From Sclerodactyla briareus (Eukaryota > Echinodermata > Holothuroidea > Dendrochirotida > Sclerodactylidae), in the NCBI GenBank assembly GCA_026419785.1, contig JAODTK010002543.1:1-64000 (forward strand): 64,000 nucleotides of DNA. Direction: 5' to 3'. Both the position numbers and the translations under genes were made by a program. Each line of letters starts with the position of its first letter. Position 1 is the first letter of the stretch. Below the pieces are notes generated by a model, which was given only the letters and a program-made list of their open reading frames with translations, was not told the origin of the DNA and ran no database searches. This document shows, in pieces, positions 46,210-57,500 of this stretch.

Positions 46210-46329
46210 CATCCTAATAGTGAGCCGACCAGTCCTCCGATGAGCATGGCAGAGACGGTCACTTCCTGCTGATGGGGGGAGAGGTCAAGGTCATCAGTCA
46301 TAGTCTGCAACTTGCCCCAGAAATGATTC
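46210..46329 (-). CDS. Sugar transporter exon, TM1 end to TM2, frameshifted
   Basis: Between an acceptor (TAACAG) and donor GTCAGT. The first six codons read GIISGA, exactly the family motif. After that the frame must shift by one base to continue as LQTMTDDLDLSPHQQEV and then VSAMLIGGLVGSLLGW (TM2). The shift is one base, so a 1-bp deletion near GCAAGTTG is the simplest reading. The donor leaves phase 2, which the next exon accepts. An in-frame alternative is the acceptor TTGCAG 19 bases downstream, but this drops the GIISGA motif and is less likely for a working transporter. Confidence 0.75.
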
Positions 46330-46439
46330 CTGTTAGTGACAGAGAGCAAAACCAGAGAACATTTGCCCTATTGGTACTCTGGGGAAAAACTTTCAGTAAA
46401 TCTACCACTACTTGCACTACGAACCCCCCGGTTAATTTG

Positions 46440-46840
46440 ACAAGACCTCATCAAACCCTATTTCCCCGTCGACGCTGTATCCGCCCATCATCGGCAACTC
46501 TCCTCACCGTCTTCGCAGGTGCAAAACCAGAGTTCTACGAGACGAGGTGCTTCATTCTGCAGCTCCGGAAGGGTGGAATAGCTTGCCAGTGACCTCAGGG
46601 AGTACCTGATCTTTAACCAGTTTAAGAGTAATTTAGAGTACCGACTTTCTAAGCAAACTGTTTTTCAAATTCACTGTATTTTCACTTTGTTTTTATATAA
46701 CCCTCTTTGAATGTTATCTCTTGTTGCTCTGCAGGGTTTATTGTCTTACTCTCGTTCGTCCTTTTCTTGTATTCAGCTTTGTACCCTTGCATTGTACAAG
46801 CGCAAATAGTTAATATTATATTATAAGATAACTATTCTTA
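46440..46840 (+). mobile_element. LINE 3' end fragment
   Basis: After RPHQTLFPRRRCIRPSSATL the text moves through WNSLPVTSGS-like frames, then FKSNLEYRLSKQTVF (about 46,618-46,663), a typical FKxxLKxxLF end, and a T/A-rich tail with AATATTATATTATAAG near 46,810. Frameshifted and inactive. It overlaps the region next to the TM1-2 exon but on the other strand. Confidence 0.55.
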
Positions 46841-46915
46841 CAACAGGTGTGATTTGAGCATTTGACAAACCTAACAGAACTGCAGATTGCAGAATGACAT
46901 GGTACATTCAGGGAA

Positions 46916-49166
46916 CTATGGCGCGAGAAAGGATAGATTATCAGTCAGGAAGAAATATATATGCCAAATCAAGAATATTGTCGGATTGTGAAAATTTATC
47001 ACAATGGAAAATATTGTTCCCCTCAAACAATATTTCGGAAGCACAAAATATTTTTCGATGGAAAAATTGGTCGTAAAAGAAAGTAAGTTTTCCTGATGAA
47101 AATCTATATGTAGATATATTTCATTTACAACAAACCAAAAATTAAATTGTTTGCAACAAAATTTACGTTCCAACGAAAATTTTGTTTGCTAAAAATATTG
47201 TATCTATATAAAAATTATGTTGGCAAGAGTTATTATGTTTCCAGATCCAGTGAATATATATGTTACACGGAAATAATTATAATTGTTTTACAAAATGTGT
47301 TTGTCACTAAAGAATATATTTCCATTTCAGATATTGTTCATGACAAGAACTTTTCAACTTCCGACACGAATACTTGTCGATACTGAAAAAAATGTTAAAA
47401 ACCAAAAAATATATTTGTGCTGACAATTATTTTGTTTGGCAACAGAAAAAATACATTTGCTGTCCACAATAATATATTATCAGCGTAGCCTCATGAACAG
47501 CCGTTGCTTCTAATCGTCAGAATACCGTGAGCCGTGATGCACCGGGACTCTATGTTACTGTACTGAGGGTACCTGCGTGGCACTCCGTCAACCTGCAACC
47601 GGGCCGCGGCTTTCTTTCCACTTTTCGTACGATATGGATATACCGATTTCCACAAGGCTGATATAGGAAGAAACTGATTATTAGGACTAGCAATACTCCA
47701 ACCGGACTATTTTTTTTTTAGTGGTTTATCATCTGAAGATGCATGCTTGGTAGAAGTCGAGGGGTCCAGATAAAACGAATGAATGCACTCGCAAGTGATT
47801 CCATTCCTTGGAGTTGTCTTCGTAAATTGTGGAAGTTGGATCCACCGATGACCGAGGCCTGCTCCGCGCCTTTTTCTCTGGATAATTTTAGCACCAGGGC
47901 GATAGAATGTCACTGTTTAGTGGATATCATTGAAACTTGATTTTTCCACATTATTCTTATTTCCACCATCACCATTCGTTCAAACGGCCAACTAGAAAAC
48001 GCGGCAACGGCGCAAGAACTTTAAGCCAATTACTCAATCCTCACCTTGACTTCGAGCACTGGCAAATGCATTGACATCCAGTTTGCATTCACCAAACCTT
48101 CTTCATAAAAAAAATACCCTGCTGCCCGCATCGCGGCGAGGTTTTTCTGTGTACATGTGAGTGGTTACAAATACAAGGACTAACTTACTACTAATATTTA
48201 CGTCGGTTCGAATAATTAAGATCTCGGATAATAATGGATGCAGTACGCAATCAGTTGGAGAGGCAGTCCAACGTGATTGAGTCGGGCCATTACTAGGACA
48301 GGAGGATTGCAAACCTTGTCTGCACGGCAACCTAGGCAATTGCTCCCCCTAACACTCCCATGTAACATGTCCCCCACCTTCACTGTTTATTGTTACATAT
48401 ACTAGGAGGCCAAGTGATATTCAGCAGGAGCTGGCATCCCCCTGTTCCGGCCGTCGAGAGAGCGGGGGAATATTAACGCCTATTTGGTCACTCTGCCGTG
48501 GATCTGGGCCCAGTTCAGGCCACTACTGCAGGCCTAGTAGTAGTAGATGCCGCACACATCACTTCAAGTTCAAGTTGAAGGTTTCCGTGGTAGTTTCGCA
48601 TACGCTGTTGCATTGCAGCATGGCGTGATGCTACGCCAGTGGAAACGATGAAACACTGAAACGACTGAACGAGACTACGTGGATAATAATATTTTTTTTG
48701 TTTATAATAATAATCTGGCAAGCAAACAATTTCCGTTGCCAACAATATTTTTGTGCCACATATCAAGGGTTGCAACGACTATACGTTAATAAAAAAAATT
48801 TACGTTGATAGTATAATTGTGAAGAGCAATAAACTTCATCCAAAAAATATTGTTGCACAACATATTAGTGTTGCAAACAATTATTTTTTGCAATTGAAAT
48901 GTATCTACATATTTCGCTCATTGGGAAGGAAACGATTCTTTTATGAATAATTTCTCCAGCGAAAACAATATTATGTGCTTCTGAAATATTTTTGAGGGAA
49001 CAGTATTTTCCATTGTGAATAAATATTTCCACAATCAGAAAATATATCTTGATTTGGCACATGAATATTCTTGAAATAGGGATAAAATTTCTCCCATCGC
49101 ATATATTTTAACAATAGATAATATATATTTCTTCCTGATAATATATTCCCGTTTCTCGCGCCATAG
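46916..49166. mobile_element. 2.25-kb foldback element with long inverted arms
   Basis: The ends are CTATGGCGCGAGAAA, exact and inverted (46,916-46,930 and 49,152-49,166), flanked on both sides by GGAA (46,912-46,915 and 49,167-49,170), a possible 4-bp target duplication. The arms are AT-rich and about 500-570 bp: both carry TATCAGGAAGAAATATAT-type text, the ATTTTCCATTG block, CTGAAATATTTTTGAGGGAA against its inverse, and GCACAAAATATT. The core (about 47,490-48,670) is not repeated and has no recognisable transposase. It lies in the transporter intron between the TM1 and TM2 exons. Confidence 0.82.
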
Positions 49167-49444
49167 GGAACTTCAACCTGCGGGGAAATTGCCAAATATT
49201 TCTGCATTTTTTTATTCCTTGCCCAATGGCAGAAGGACTCTCATGCCAGTCATCTATAACATCTTCTCCACTATGTCGCTGTGAAACGTGATAAACAGCT
49301 TGCATAACCCTGATAACAATCATCTCTGGTACTTGATATGTTTTTCACCCATCCCCAACAATGCACCACCCCCCCTGCCCTCCTCACCAAACTCCCCTGC
49401 CCCTACAACGCCTACAGTGTTATGCGACCTGGAATAGGTACTAC

Positions 49445-49597
49445 CCATATTAAGTCATATCCAAAGGTAATCCCCCCAATAGCAGCCATCATGGAGGCCA
49501 TGTAGACAAACTTCTCCGAGCCTCCATGATTTCTTGACGATTCTTCTGCCAGCGGTTCAATCAACGGCTCCATTTCACTTTTCTCCAGGTGTTCATC
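49445..49597 (-). CDS. Sugar transporter exon with TM1
   Basis: A 153-bp, 51-codon exon in phase 0 at both ends. The acceptor follows a T-rich tract and ends CGCAG. The donor is TGG/GTAGTA. The text runs from an acidic tail (MEPLIEPLAEESS) into KFVYMASMMAAIGGITFGYDL, the start of TM1 with the GGxxFGYD signature of SLC2A proteins. The last two codons (Ile-Trp) are not typical: family members continue as G-I/V-I-S-G-A. That motif appears at the start of the next exon in a phase that does not fit this donor. Either the donor region carries an indel or the true junction differs slightly. Confidence 0.8.
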
Positions 49598-50985
49598 CTG
49601 CGACACTGCTAAAAAACGTAAACAATTCTGTGACATGTACTCCGTAGTTCAAGTTTAATATATCGACCTTCCAACTGCATCAACTAATAAGACACGTATA
49701 AAATAAGGCTATTACTGTATTCATTCTATAGAATCACAGCGCATGAATGTAAAAACTCAAGAATGCGCGTTTATTAGAATATTGATTTGCGGACCTGGTA
49801 CTTGTAGAATGAATCATATGCATATGTTTGAGGCAAACTGGGAGCCTAGCCTTAGGACAAGGAATTTTGCGAGCTTAAGTGCAGACAAAAAAGCGAAGTC
49901 TTGGCTAAACCCCAAGGTTTGGCTGGCAAAAGGAGAAGGGCAATTGGGGGTTGCAACCAAGGGACTATGTGGTAAGAAGAAAGTGCTAGGTCTTGACATA
50001 ATATGGGGGGTGGTGCAGGGTTGCCAATTAGGGTAAGTATGAGCATGTGAAAGTAGATTCAACATGCTGATGCAGTAGTGAATCTACCCAAACATATGAA
50101 GGTAAATCTTATTTAATGAAACCAGTGCACGTTTTTCGTATTCGTCTCATTGTCAATGACGACCAAGATTTCAACCAAATTTTGTTCAGTCTCTCAGTCT
50201 GATTTTCTGTGTGTGCTGAATCCTCCTAATGTGACACAAAACTACCAAGTTGGTCAAAACTCAGGTATGCCCCTATTGATTGAAATGAATATGGTATAAT
50301 TGGAGGCTGCCATGGATCAATATCTATTAAACGTTTAGCAAATACCTGTAACTTGAACTTTTTAACTCCTCAAAGAAATGATTTCGGTTCTCGTCAAAAA
50401 CAAAAACTAACGTCACTTGAGCAATCAACCCTTCTTCCATTTCCTAACTAAATTCAGCAAACCAAAAAATTTAAATGATGCTACCAGTCAGTAATTTCAC
50501 CGATAATATACAGTGATGCCTTCATATTTTTTAACAGCAAAATATATAATTTTCCTGGGTATAATTCTTCTATTTTAATTTTGAATTTCAACACGTATTA
50601 AGTTTTTTTGAACGGTTAAAGTGCTACCAGACCAGCCAGTTGATCGTATTAGTACAAACACATACATATATCACACAGATAAACAAACTGCCTGGGCCAG
50701 TCTGCGATATGTATGTTTCCCTGACATGAACTCACATGAAAAGACCTGCATGGATACTAGACAGCGCTCCAATCGTGGCTCTCAACAGCCTTCTAAGGCG
50801 AAATCATAACCTCAGTGGTATTCAAATGATACATAAATTTGAAATTTACAGTTTAGTGGCTACATAGTGCAATCTGAATAAGGAAGTCAAGGGTCAACTG
50901 AAGTGTGCGTTATTGGTATCCACTCCACTTCAGATATTCATTCATAACAACCTCTAATACTAATCTATATTTAAGCCAGACCTAC

Positions 50986-51065
50986 CTGTGTCTGAACAAG
51001 TTTCCATAGTGCCCGAGGAACATCAGAATCACTCTCTGGTGTCAGTGGAGAGCTGTGGGAGTATT
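50986..51065 (-). CDS. Sugar transporter exon 1 found (N-terminal cytoplasmic)
   Basis: An 80-bp exon between an acceptor (TTCACAG) and a strong donor (CAG/GTAGGT). It reads 26 codons after two leading bases, including SSPLTPESDSDVPRALWKL, and ends in phase 0, matching the next exon. The peptide is acidic and polar, as expected for a cytoplasmic tail before TM1. It has no family signature of its own, so assignment rests on splice sites, phase and position. The initiating Met must lie further upstream or in this region of the transcript. An alternative start is the Met in EKSEMEPL of the next exon. Confidence 0.5.
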
Positions 51066-51079
51066 CTGTGAAGCATAAA

Positions 51080-52400
51080 GACAGGCATCTATTCCATCAG
51101 TTTAGACCAGGTCTTCTCAGCTAGTTTCATGAAAGTGCCAACTAGGATGTTAATTTCGGAAAAATCTGATGGCCTAAAATTGGAAATAAAGATACAAAAA
51201 TTATTTCAATTCAGTGAATATCTGGCTCACAGTTCACTAATTAGCATTAGAATTAGAACATATCAGTAGAGCATTTTCTGGTAGGCATGATAATTGGCAT
51301 TAATTCCAGAAAGAAGAAGTGTTCAATTGTGCAATATTTTAACATTCGTATTGTATTTGGCAAAGAATCATGACTTTATAATTGTTTTTATAGAATCTTC
51401 AGAGCAACTAATAACTCGATAAAATACAGAAAGGTTGAAATTTTCAAGAATGGTGAGCTATAAAACAAAAGGCTTAGTGATTCCTTGTCTCTTTCTGACA
51501 ACCTATATAGCAAGACACACAGACAAATGGGAGATTGTACCAGCTCATTATGGGCACCATAACGTCTGACAAATTTCCCATTTTTCCCAACTCAACTATA
51601 GGGTTCCTGTACTCTTGATAAGAGAGCTACACACTAAATTTCAAGGTTTTCAGACTTTGAACTCTGGTGACCTCTGACCTGACCCCAAAACAACAAGGTT
51701 AATGTGCTAATGATACAAGTTTAAAATGCGCAGAACCTGGTCTTTGCAGTTGTACCAATAGTGACCTGAGATCATTGAATTCACTTGACAGATTCAGGTG
51801 CCATCTGAAGACTCTTTTTCGGGGGCATTCCACAGTATGTTTCTGTTGCGACGCGACATTTTGCACAATGAAAACCCTTGTTAGTATGAATTGCAGAAGG
51901 GACAGAAAATGGACATACACTGACATAGAAATTCTGAGGTTGAAGTAAAGCTGGAAATAATCTGAATGTAGATAGAGTTGAATGAGAGTGTACCGCAAGG
52001 TACACTTAGTGTCTGTGTCCTTTCAAGAATAGTCATGCAAATTCAAAGCAGTTACTCTTTGGTCAGCAAAAAACAATGTTCAAGAAAAAAATTGATTGAA
52101 ATTTCCCAACGTTGCAGACAGGACAACATTAATGGTCTACAGTTTCCTGGGAGCCTCCTTGTCCAAATTAACAGTGATAATGGCTGTACATCGTCTAATT
52201 TAATAGCATTTGGGGTCCCATTCTCCACTGTAAATGAAATGATAATACTAATCCCAACCTTTTTCCCAGTCGGTGCATTAATTGTACAGTGCAGAGCACA
52301 GTAGAAAAACAGTGGACCAGGAGGGTGTTTCATGGTAAGTGAATGGAGAATACCAGAAAAATAGGAGAAAATCATATAATTATGGCTGGGTTGTATTGAA
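51080..52400. other. Upstream of transporter N-terminal exon
   Basis: Holds one plus copy of the 27-kb repeat family (about 51,590-51,720: CTCTTGATAAGAGAGCTACA, GGTGACCTCTGACCTGACCC). Minus ORFs of 99 and 74 codons (51,699-52,005) have no domain. A missing first exon or promoter could be here; none is identifiable. Confidence 0.4.
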
Positions 52401-52413
52401 AAAGAGTGTGAGG

Positions 52414-52617
52414 TTGTTGCGGATGGGACATTTTAATTTAGTAACTAACTAGTGTTAATTTGCAGTGCTGGAAGAATATTAAGTTGAATTATAAAACTAT
52501 AAGTCTCACCCTGTGTGAAGAATGATTTGTGAGGAGGTAGAAAGTGAATGAGATACTACAAGACACATGCTTTAATTAAAAACTGTTCCGTCCACAACGA
52601 AATGTCCCGTCCGCAAC
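52414..52617. mobile_element. 204-bp inverted-repeat element
   Basis: Left end TTGTTGCGGATGGGACATTT, right end AAATGTCCCGTCCGCAACA (52,599-52,617), 18-19 bp nearly perfect. A second internal inverse copy CCGTCCACAACGAAATGTCC begins at 52,589. No target duplication seen. Confidence 0.6.
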
Positions 52618-52765
52618 ATAGCCTATTCGACAGATCATTCAATTGGGGTATATAAATGTAGTGGGAAATACAGGGGTGTATGGTAATGTAGTGAGATACA
52701 GAATCCTCAAAAGACAAAGAATTACTGGGCTATTGATGAAGTTATAAAAAAAAAACATTGAAATT

Positions 52766-52955
52766 TGTTGTGGACGGGACATTTTCACTTTTACCAATTG
52801 ATTATATAGTACTTATTACTAGTCCCACAAAATCATTTTAGTTGATTAATTAGGTATTGGTTAACTAGCTACATGTAAGTATGTCCTCACTAGTTTCAAA
52901 TCACTCCTCTTCTGTTCCACTGTTTATTACTAGGAAATGTAATGTCCCGTCCGCA
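52766..52955. mobile_element. 190-bp inverted-repeat element, sister of the previous
   Basis: Left end TTGTTGTGGACGGGACATTT (52,765-52,784), right end AATGTCCCGTCCGCAA (52,940-52,955). The four related end-motifs at about 52,414, 52,600, 52,766 and 52,940 alternate in orientation at roughly 170-185-bp steps. Confidence 0.6.
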
Positions 52956-52999
52956 AGGGTATTCCCAAGTTTGTTTACTTTGCATACTATTCAATTACC

Positions 53000-53990
53000 A
53001 TAGATACAATTATTGTGGAAAACAATTTATAACATAAAAATGTGATTTTACACTTGGAAAATTCAACACTCACAGGTGGATAATGTTTTTTTTTTTAATT
53101 TGTCTATTTTGTCCAATACTGTGGAATGCCCCCTTTTTCTTGCAGTAGTGAGTGAGTTTTAGAGATGCTGTTTCCTTGCTCACAACACCTGTAAAGTGCA
53201 TTGAGACTCCCTCATCGGATTCGCCGTATATGGAATTTATCTTTTTTATTCTTATTTTTAATAGACCTTCTCACCTTAGGCCAAGAGTGATAATTCTTCC
53301 AGCTGATATTATTTGCAGTGGCATTTTGTGAGGTAGCATGATTTTTACTTCCACGAAACTAAACTTAGACTATTCCTGCCATTCTCGCTATCATTGTTTC
53401 TTAGGTTTTTGTGCATTCAATATGTTCCAACCAAGGTAGCATGAGTTCTGAGGTGAGGTTCCGTTCATTGTAATTATTGCTAATATATATCACTCGGATG
53501 AAAATTTGACAAGCTGCTTCTAGGCCCCAGAAAGCTTCAGAAATGCAGAGCTTCTGGGGCTTTGCCTCTGGACCCCACAAAGGACCCTATGGCAGGTCCT
53601 CTTGACCCCAAGCCCAATTTGCAATTGCTTGGCGATCGCTCATTCAGAATCCACAAAACAGGACAGGTAACCTGAACTGTGAATACTACCCTAATTTGGC
53701 ATCATGCACACCCCCCACCATTCAGCTAGCAACACTTGGCATTTTCTTTTACCACAGAGTCAGGGTTGGTCACCCCAATCGTCCTTCTCATTTTCCAGGC
53801 TGAGAAGTCGCTTAGAAAATATTAGGTAAATATTTGAGAATTTTAATTTTTTAATTTAAGAAAATTATCAGAAAAGTTCATTTACAGAATGTTTCATGTT
53901 TCAAATGTTTAACAGTAAATGTTAGTGCATGGTTACGTGAACAGCTTTTTGGTCTGACATTTCCCTTTTTGATTCCTTGACAACGTCAGA
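53000..53990. other. Intergenic, no feature recognised
   Basis: Includes AAGTGCATTGAGACTCCC-type text near 53,197, which resembles the non-coding tail of LINE-like repeats. No coding or RNA evidence. Confidence 0.35.
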
Positions 53991-54019
53991 GGAATCTATG
54001 CAATCATGACAGTGTGTGC

Positions 54020-54730
54020 GTGTTGTGTGGTGTGTGACACCTAGCCTTGCTGACAAGATAACTCAACCCCACTTGGATGGATCAAGCTCTTATTGGTATA
54101 TGGGTACACCCCAACAGTACATAATCCCTATTGTTTTGGGGGCAGTCAAAGGTCATCGGAGGTTAAAGAGAGTCAAAAGTTATGGGGGGGGAGGCAAAAA
54201 AAAAAAAAAAAAAAAAATTTTTCCTGTTATCACGGATACAGTCAGAATGCCTTGTCCGATCAGGTAGAAAATTTGTAATGCAGCTTCCTTATGAGGAGTA
54301 CAGGAACCCTGTTGTTTTTGGTTTGGACCGGGGGTCAGATTTGGGAAAAAATTGAAAAATTGTGAAGAATTGATAGTTTGGCCAGTTTTAGCTCGTTGAC
54401 ACAATAATTCGACCCACTTGGATGGATGTTGTTTGAGGGTTAGGTAAAAAAAGGAAATGAGAGGTCAAAGTCCAAAAATCTTTTTAGCAATAATTGAGAA
54501 TGCCTGGTCTGATCTGGTTGAAATTCATTATGCAGCTTCTTTAGGAAAGTGAAGGAAAAGGCGAGGAACCCTATGATTTTGGTTGCAGACCAGGAGTCAG
54601 CCATTTTGTGAGAAAACTGGAAAATATATATTTTTACGTCGTTAACACTATAACTCAGCCCCATATGGATGGATGAAGTTCAAACCTGGTATGAGGGTTT
54701 CCCATAAAGGGGTTTCTGAAGGCATCAGAA
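54020..54730 (-). repeat. Three minus-strand copies of the 27-kb repeat family
   Basis: The phrase ACAAGATAACTCAACCCCAC + TTGGATGG (54,053) recurs as ACACAATAATTCGACCCACTTGGATGG (54,399) and ACACTATAACTCAGCCCCATATGGATGG (54,646), the inverse of the ATCCAGGTGGGG...GTTATCGTGTTTAC block at 27 kb. Spacing is 250-345 bp. A G-run/A-run lies at 54,184-54,219. Confidence 0.7.
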
Positions 54731-55373
54731 GAAGTAGCACTAAGGATGGCTTCCGGAAGAGGATTCTATTTTTTTTTTTTTCACAGATTCAATGAAAGAG
54801 GATTGAATGTGCTGGGTTGAGGTGTGGTTAAGACCTTGTATTGTTTTGAGTTTGTGCATCTAGTTCTACTGTTTTTGGTCTTAATGTTGTCACTAAATTT
54901 TATAGGGCTCTACCGATAATCGATCGGACATCGAATCGGGCCGATATTAATACTACCGACCTAACATCGGATCCGCAGAGCAATCCACTGAATTTACTGA
55001 TGTTTCGCTACTAATTAACTAAGTCTGCACACAGGCACCCATAATTGCATTGAACAGAGGTGCAAGCTTGAACAGTTGCAATACAAGCCCAGCTAGCACA
55101 AATTACTGTTGAACCCTAACAGCCCGCAGTGGTCAGACTCTTTGCTATTAACTATTTCCATGCCGAATCACATAGTTCTGAAACAAGATCAGGCCTAATC
55201 AATATTTTCAAAAAACCAAAACTCACAACTTACATCGTCATCAAGTCTACATGTGTAGTCTATTGTCCAGACGCGAATAATGCTACGACGAAAGTGGTAA
55301 AACAACATCACTATATTTTTTGGAGCATGCAAAATGTAATTAGCCTAGCCCTAGGCTAATTCAGAGCAGCACT

Positions 55374-55473
55374 AGTCGCTAACTCGCGGACTGAGAATGT
55401 TCCGTTCCCTACACATACGGTATCACATGTGATGTAGGGTACCGGAATACACACAGTCGCGAGCCAGCGATTA
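55374..55473. mobile_element. 100-bp inverted-repeat element with 9-bp target duplication
   Basis: Imperfect arms at 55,376-55,413 and 55,433-55,470 (TCGCTAACTCGCGGACTG against inverse TCGCTGGCTCGCGACTG, continuing to CCCTACA) around a 19-bp centre. Immediately outside lie direct AGCAGCACT copies at 55,365-55,373 and 55,474-55,482. A 9-bp duplication is the signature of Mutator-like insertions. No coding capacity. Confidence 0.72.
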
Positions 55474-56284
55474 AGCAGCACTGACCAAGCTGTACTGAGT
55501 GGTGGAGGTAGAGCCAGACATTCCATAGATTGCCTACTTTGTCCCGAGCTAGACCATAATGCACTGCGAGAGGCTATTTGCGAAAAGGCTAGTGACTCGT
55601 TACAACATTGATATCTGCATAGAATTAGAAGTATAAGGAGTATATTGGCACGACCATCAGTTGGTCACCTACCTGTCACGTGACTTCTCAGCGTTTATAA
55701 TGCTTTATGTATGGCGATGACCGACTTATGATACACTCACTATACACTACAGTGAGAAATTTCGCTGATCTGGTACTAGTGATAATACATGAACATAACC
55801 TAGGCCTAACTTTCTTGTTTTGGGCCTACAGCGAGGCACAAAGCTAAAGGATACAGTAGTGGTTATTCAAGCCCAAACCCCACCTCATTCGCTATTTCCC
55901 CCTCGGTTCCTGGGACTGTGTGTACGTTGGCGGGCTTCTTTTCAATGCTTTTTCCTTACTGTCGACACCGATATTGTGGTAAAATAACATTTACAAGATG
56001 ACGTACGTACATCAGTGTTGCCACGCTAGAAACTGGAATTTCTCAGGGTGATCCAGAAAAAAATTGAGATCCGGTTTTTTCTTCAAGATCATTATATTTC
56101 GAAGCACAACGGCGTTTCGAAGCAACAGACAAATTATTAGCCAGCGGAATGGGCCGATTACGAGTGAGTACTTACACAAAAAATAGCCGAATGATGACCT
56201 TCATCGTAGCATACGTACTGCATCAGTGTGTCCGCTTTCTAGTCAGGTTCTAGGATCGGATGTCAGCGACGTGACCGGCCAGTG

Positions 56285-56400
56285 CTGGAGTCGAGTCCTT
56301 TCAATCCGAGTCCGAGTCATCAGTATCCGAGCCCGAATTCGAGTCATTGGCTTCCGAGTCCGAGTCACAGTGTCCGAGTCCTCGAGTCCTTATGCAAACT
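56285..56400 (+). repeat. CCGAGTC short tandem repeats
   Basis: CGAGTC/CGAGTCCGAGTCA words recur about ten times across about 56,289-56,388. Simple-sequence expansion. Confidence 0.75.
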
Positions 56401-56849
56401 TGACCTTGCAAACCTGTACTATTTTACAAATTTAAGGCAAAACCGCTGTATTGATTGCTATATTTACGGTAATGTTTTGAATGCATGCTACTGATTAACA
56501 ATGGAGGCACCACTGACATAACAAGAACTTTAAATAGAGGACTGCAGGGCTGGTCCTACTCATGACAGGTGCCGAATATCAGAGGTCTAATGATTTTACT
56601 CAGATTGCCGAGATGTAAAGGGCCATCAAGGACTATACTAACTGACGGCCTGGGAAATCTTGAAATCTAGTTCTTTGAATTCATCATTTTGAAAAGTCGA
56701 GTCGGTCTATAGTATATTTTGTACACACCCTACTTGACCATTTGAATGCATTTTCTCTGTATTTCGCTATTTGGAATCTTCAAAAAAATTCCGTCAATGT
56801 CGGGGACCAGTACTAGTAGAGACGTAGCAACGCATGTACACGTACACAC

Positions 56850-57500
56850 GTTTCAAATCCTTTTGATGGCTTGTCGAAATCAAAAGGATATATGCCAGTT
56901 ACGCTGGCGAGTGTGTGTGTGTGTGTGCAAGTATGTGTGTATGGTGTGGGAAACTCCTCGTCAGCACGATATCTAAAGAACGCAATTATATGAGGAGTTA
57001 TCACAAATTAGGTAGGTGTGTTGCATATATGATGAGAATGAACCCTATTGTTCTTAGTGTAAGTTCAAGGTCATTGAAGGTCACGAGAGTAAAACATTGA
57101 AAAGCTATTCAGCAAGCTCTGAAGAATATCGGGTATCTATGCAGTCCAAATTAAGTAGGTGGATTGCACATATAGTGACGATGAACCTTATTGTTTTTTA
57201 TAGCGGGAGATCGGGTCATTCCAAGTAAGGGGGGGGAAAAAAAAGGGAAAACAACTTTGGAAGCTTCTCATCATTCCGATATTTGAAGAATACAAGCATT
57301 TATCATCTTTGGTAGGCGAGTTGTACACATGGCGGGATGAACCTTATTGTTCTGGGTGAGGTCATAATCGATCAAGGTCATGAAAGGAGAAACCCTTAAA
57401 AGCTTGTTAGCTCGATATCTATAGAGAACACAAGTATGTATCGTATTAGGTATGTGGGTTGTAGATATAAAGAAGACGATCCCTGTATGGTAGTTTTGGT
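56850..57500 (+). repeat. ~150-bp tandem repeat, four worn units
   Basis: TTAGGTAGGTGTGTTGCATA (57,008), AAGTAGGTGGATTGCACATA (57,152), GGTAGGCGAGTTGTACACAT (57,311) and AGGTATGTGGGTTGTAGATA (57,449), each followed by GAACC(C)TATTGTT-type and AAGGTCA-type text. A (GT)n run lies at about 56,911-56,928. Another copy is at 38.87 kb. Confidence 0.7.

Larger units (their letters stand above)
17379..51065 (-). other. SLC2A-family sugar transporter gene, 13 exons found
   Basis: Gene-span entry for the minus-strand exons listed separately. Summed exon length is about 1.47 kb (about 490 residues), the usual size of a 12-TM GLUT. The order of family landmarks is right: FGYD in TM1, DWFGRR after TM2, YVSEIS after TM4, NLRGR before TM7, ITGQ/SIYYA in TM7, SELFP after TM10, PETKG after TM12. 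Members of this family move hexoses, polyols or similar solutes down gradients across the plasma or an internal membrane. Class is unsettled: the N-terminal half recalls GLUT10/12, while SELFPEDVKGAAAS recalls Tret1/GLUT8 types. A promoter, first exon and poly(A) site were not identified. A short exon for TM11 (between 20.34 and 17.53 kb) is missing from my reconstruction. Confidence 0.85.
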
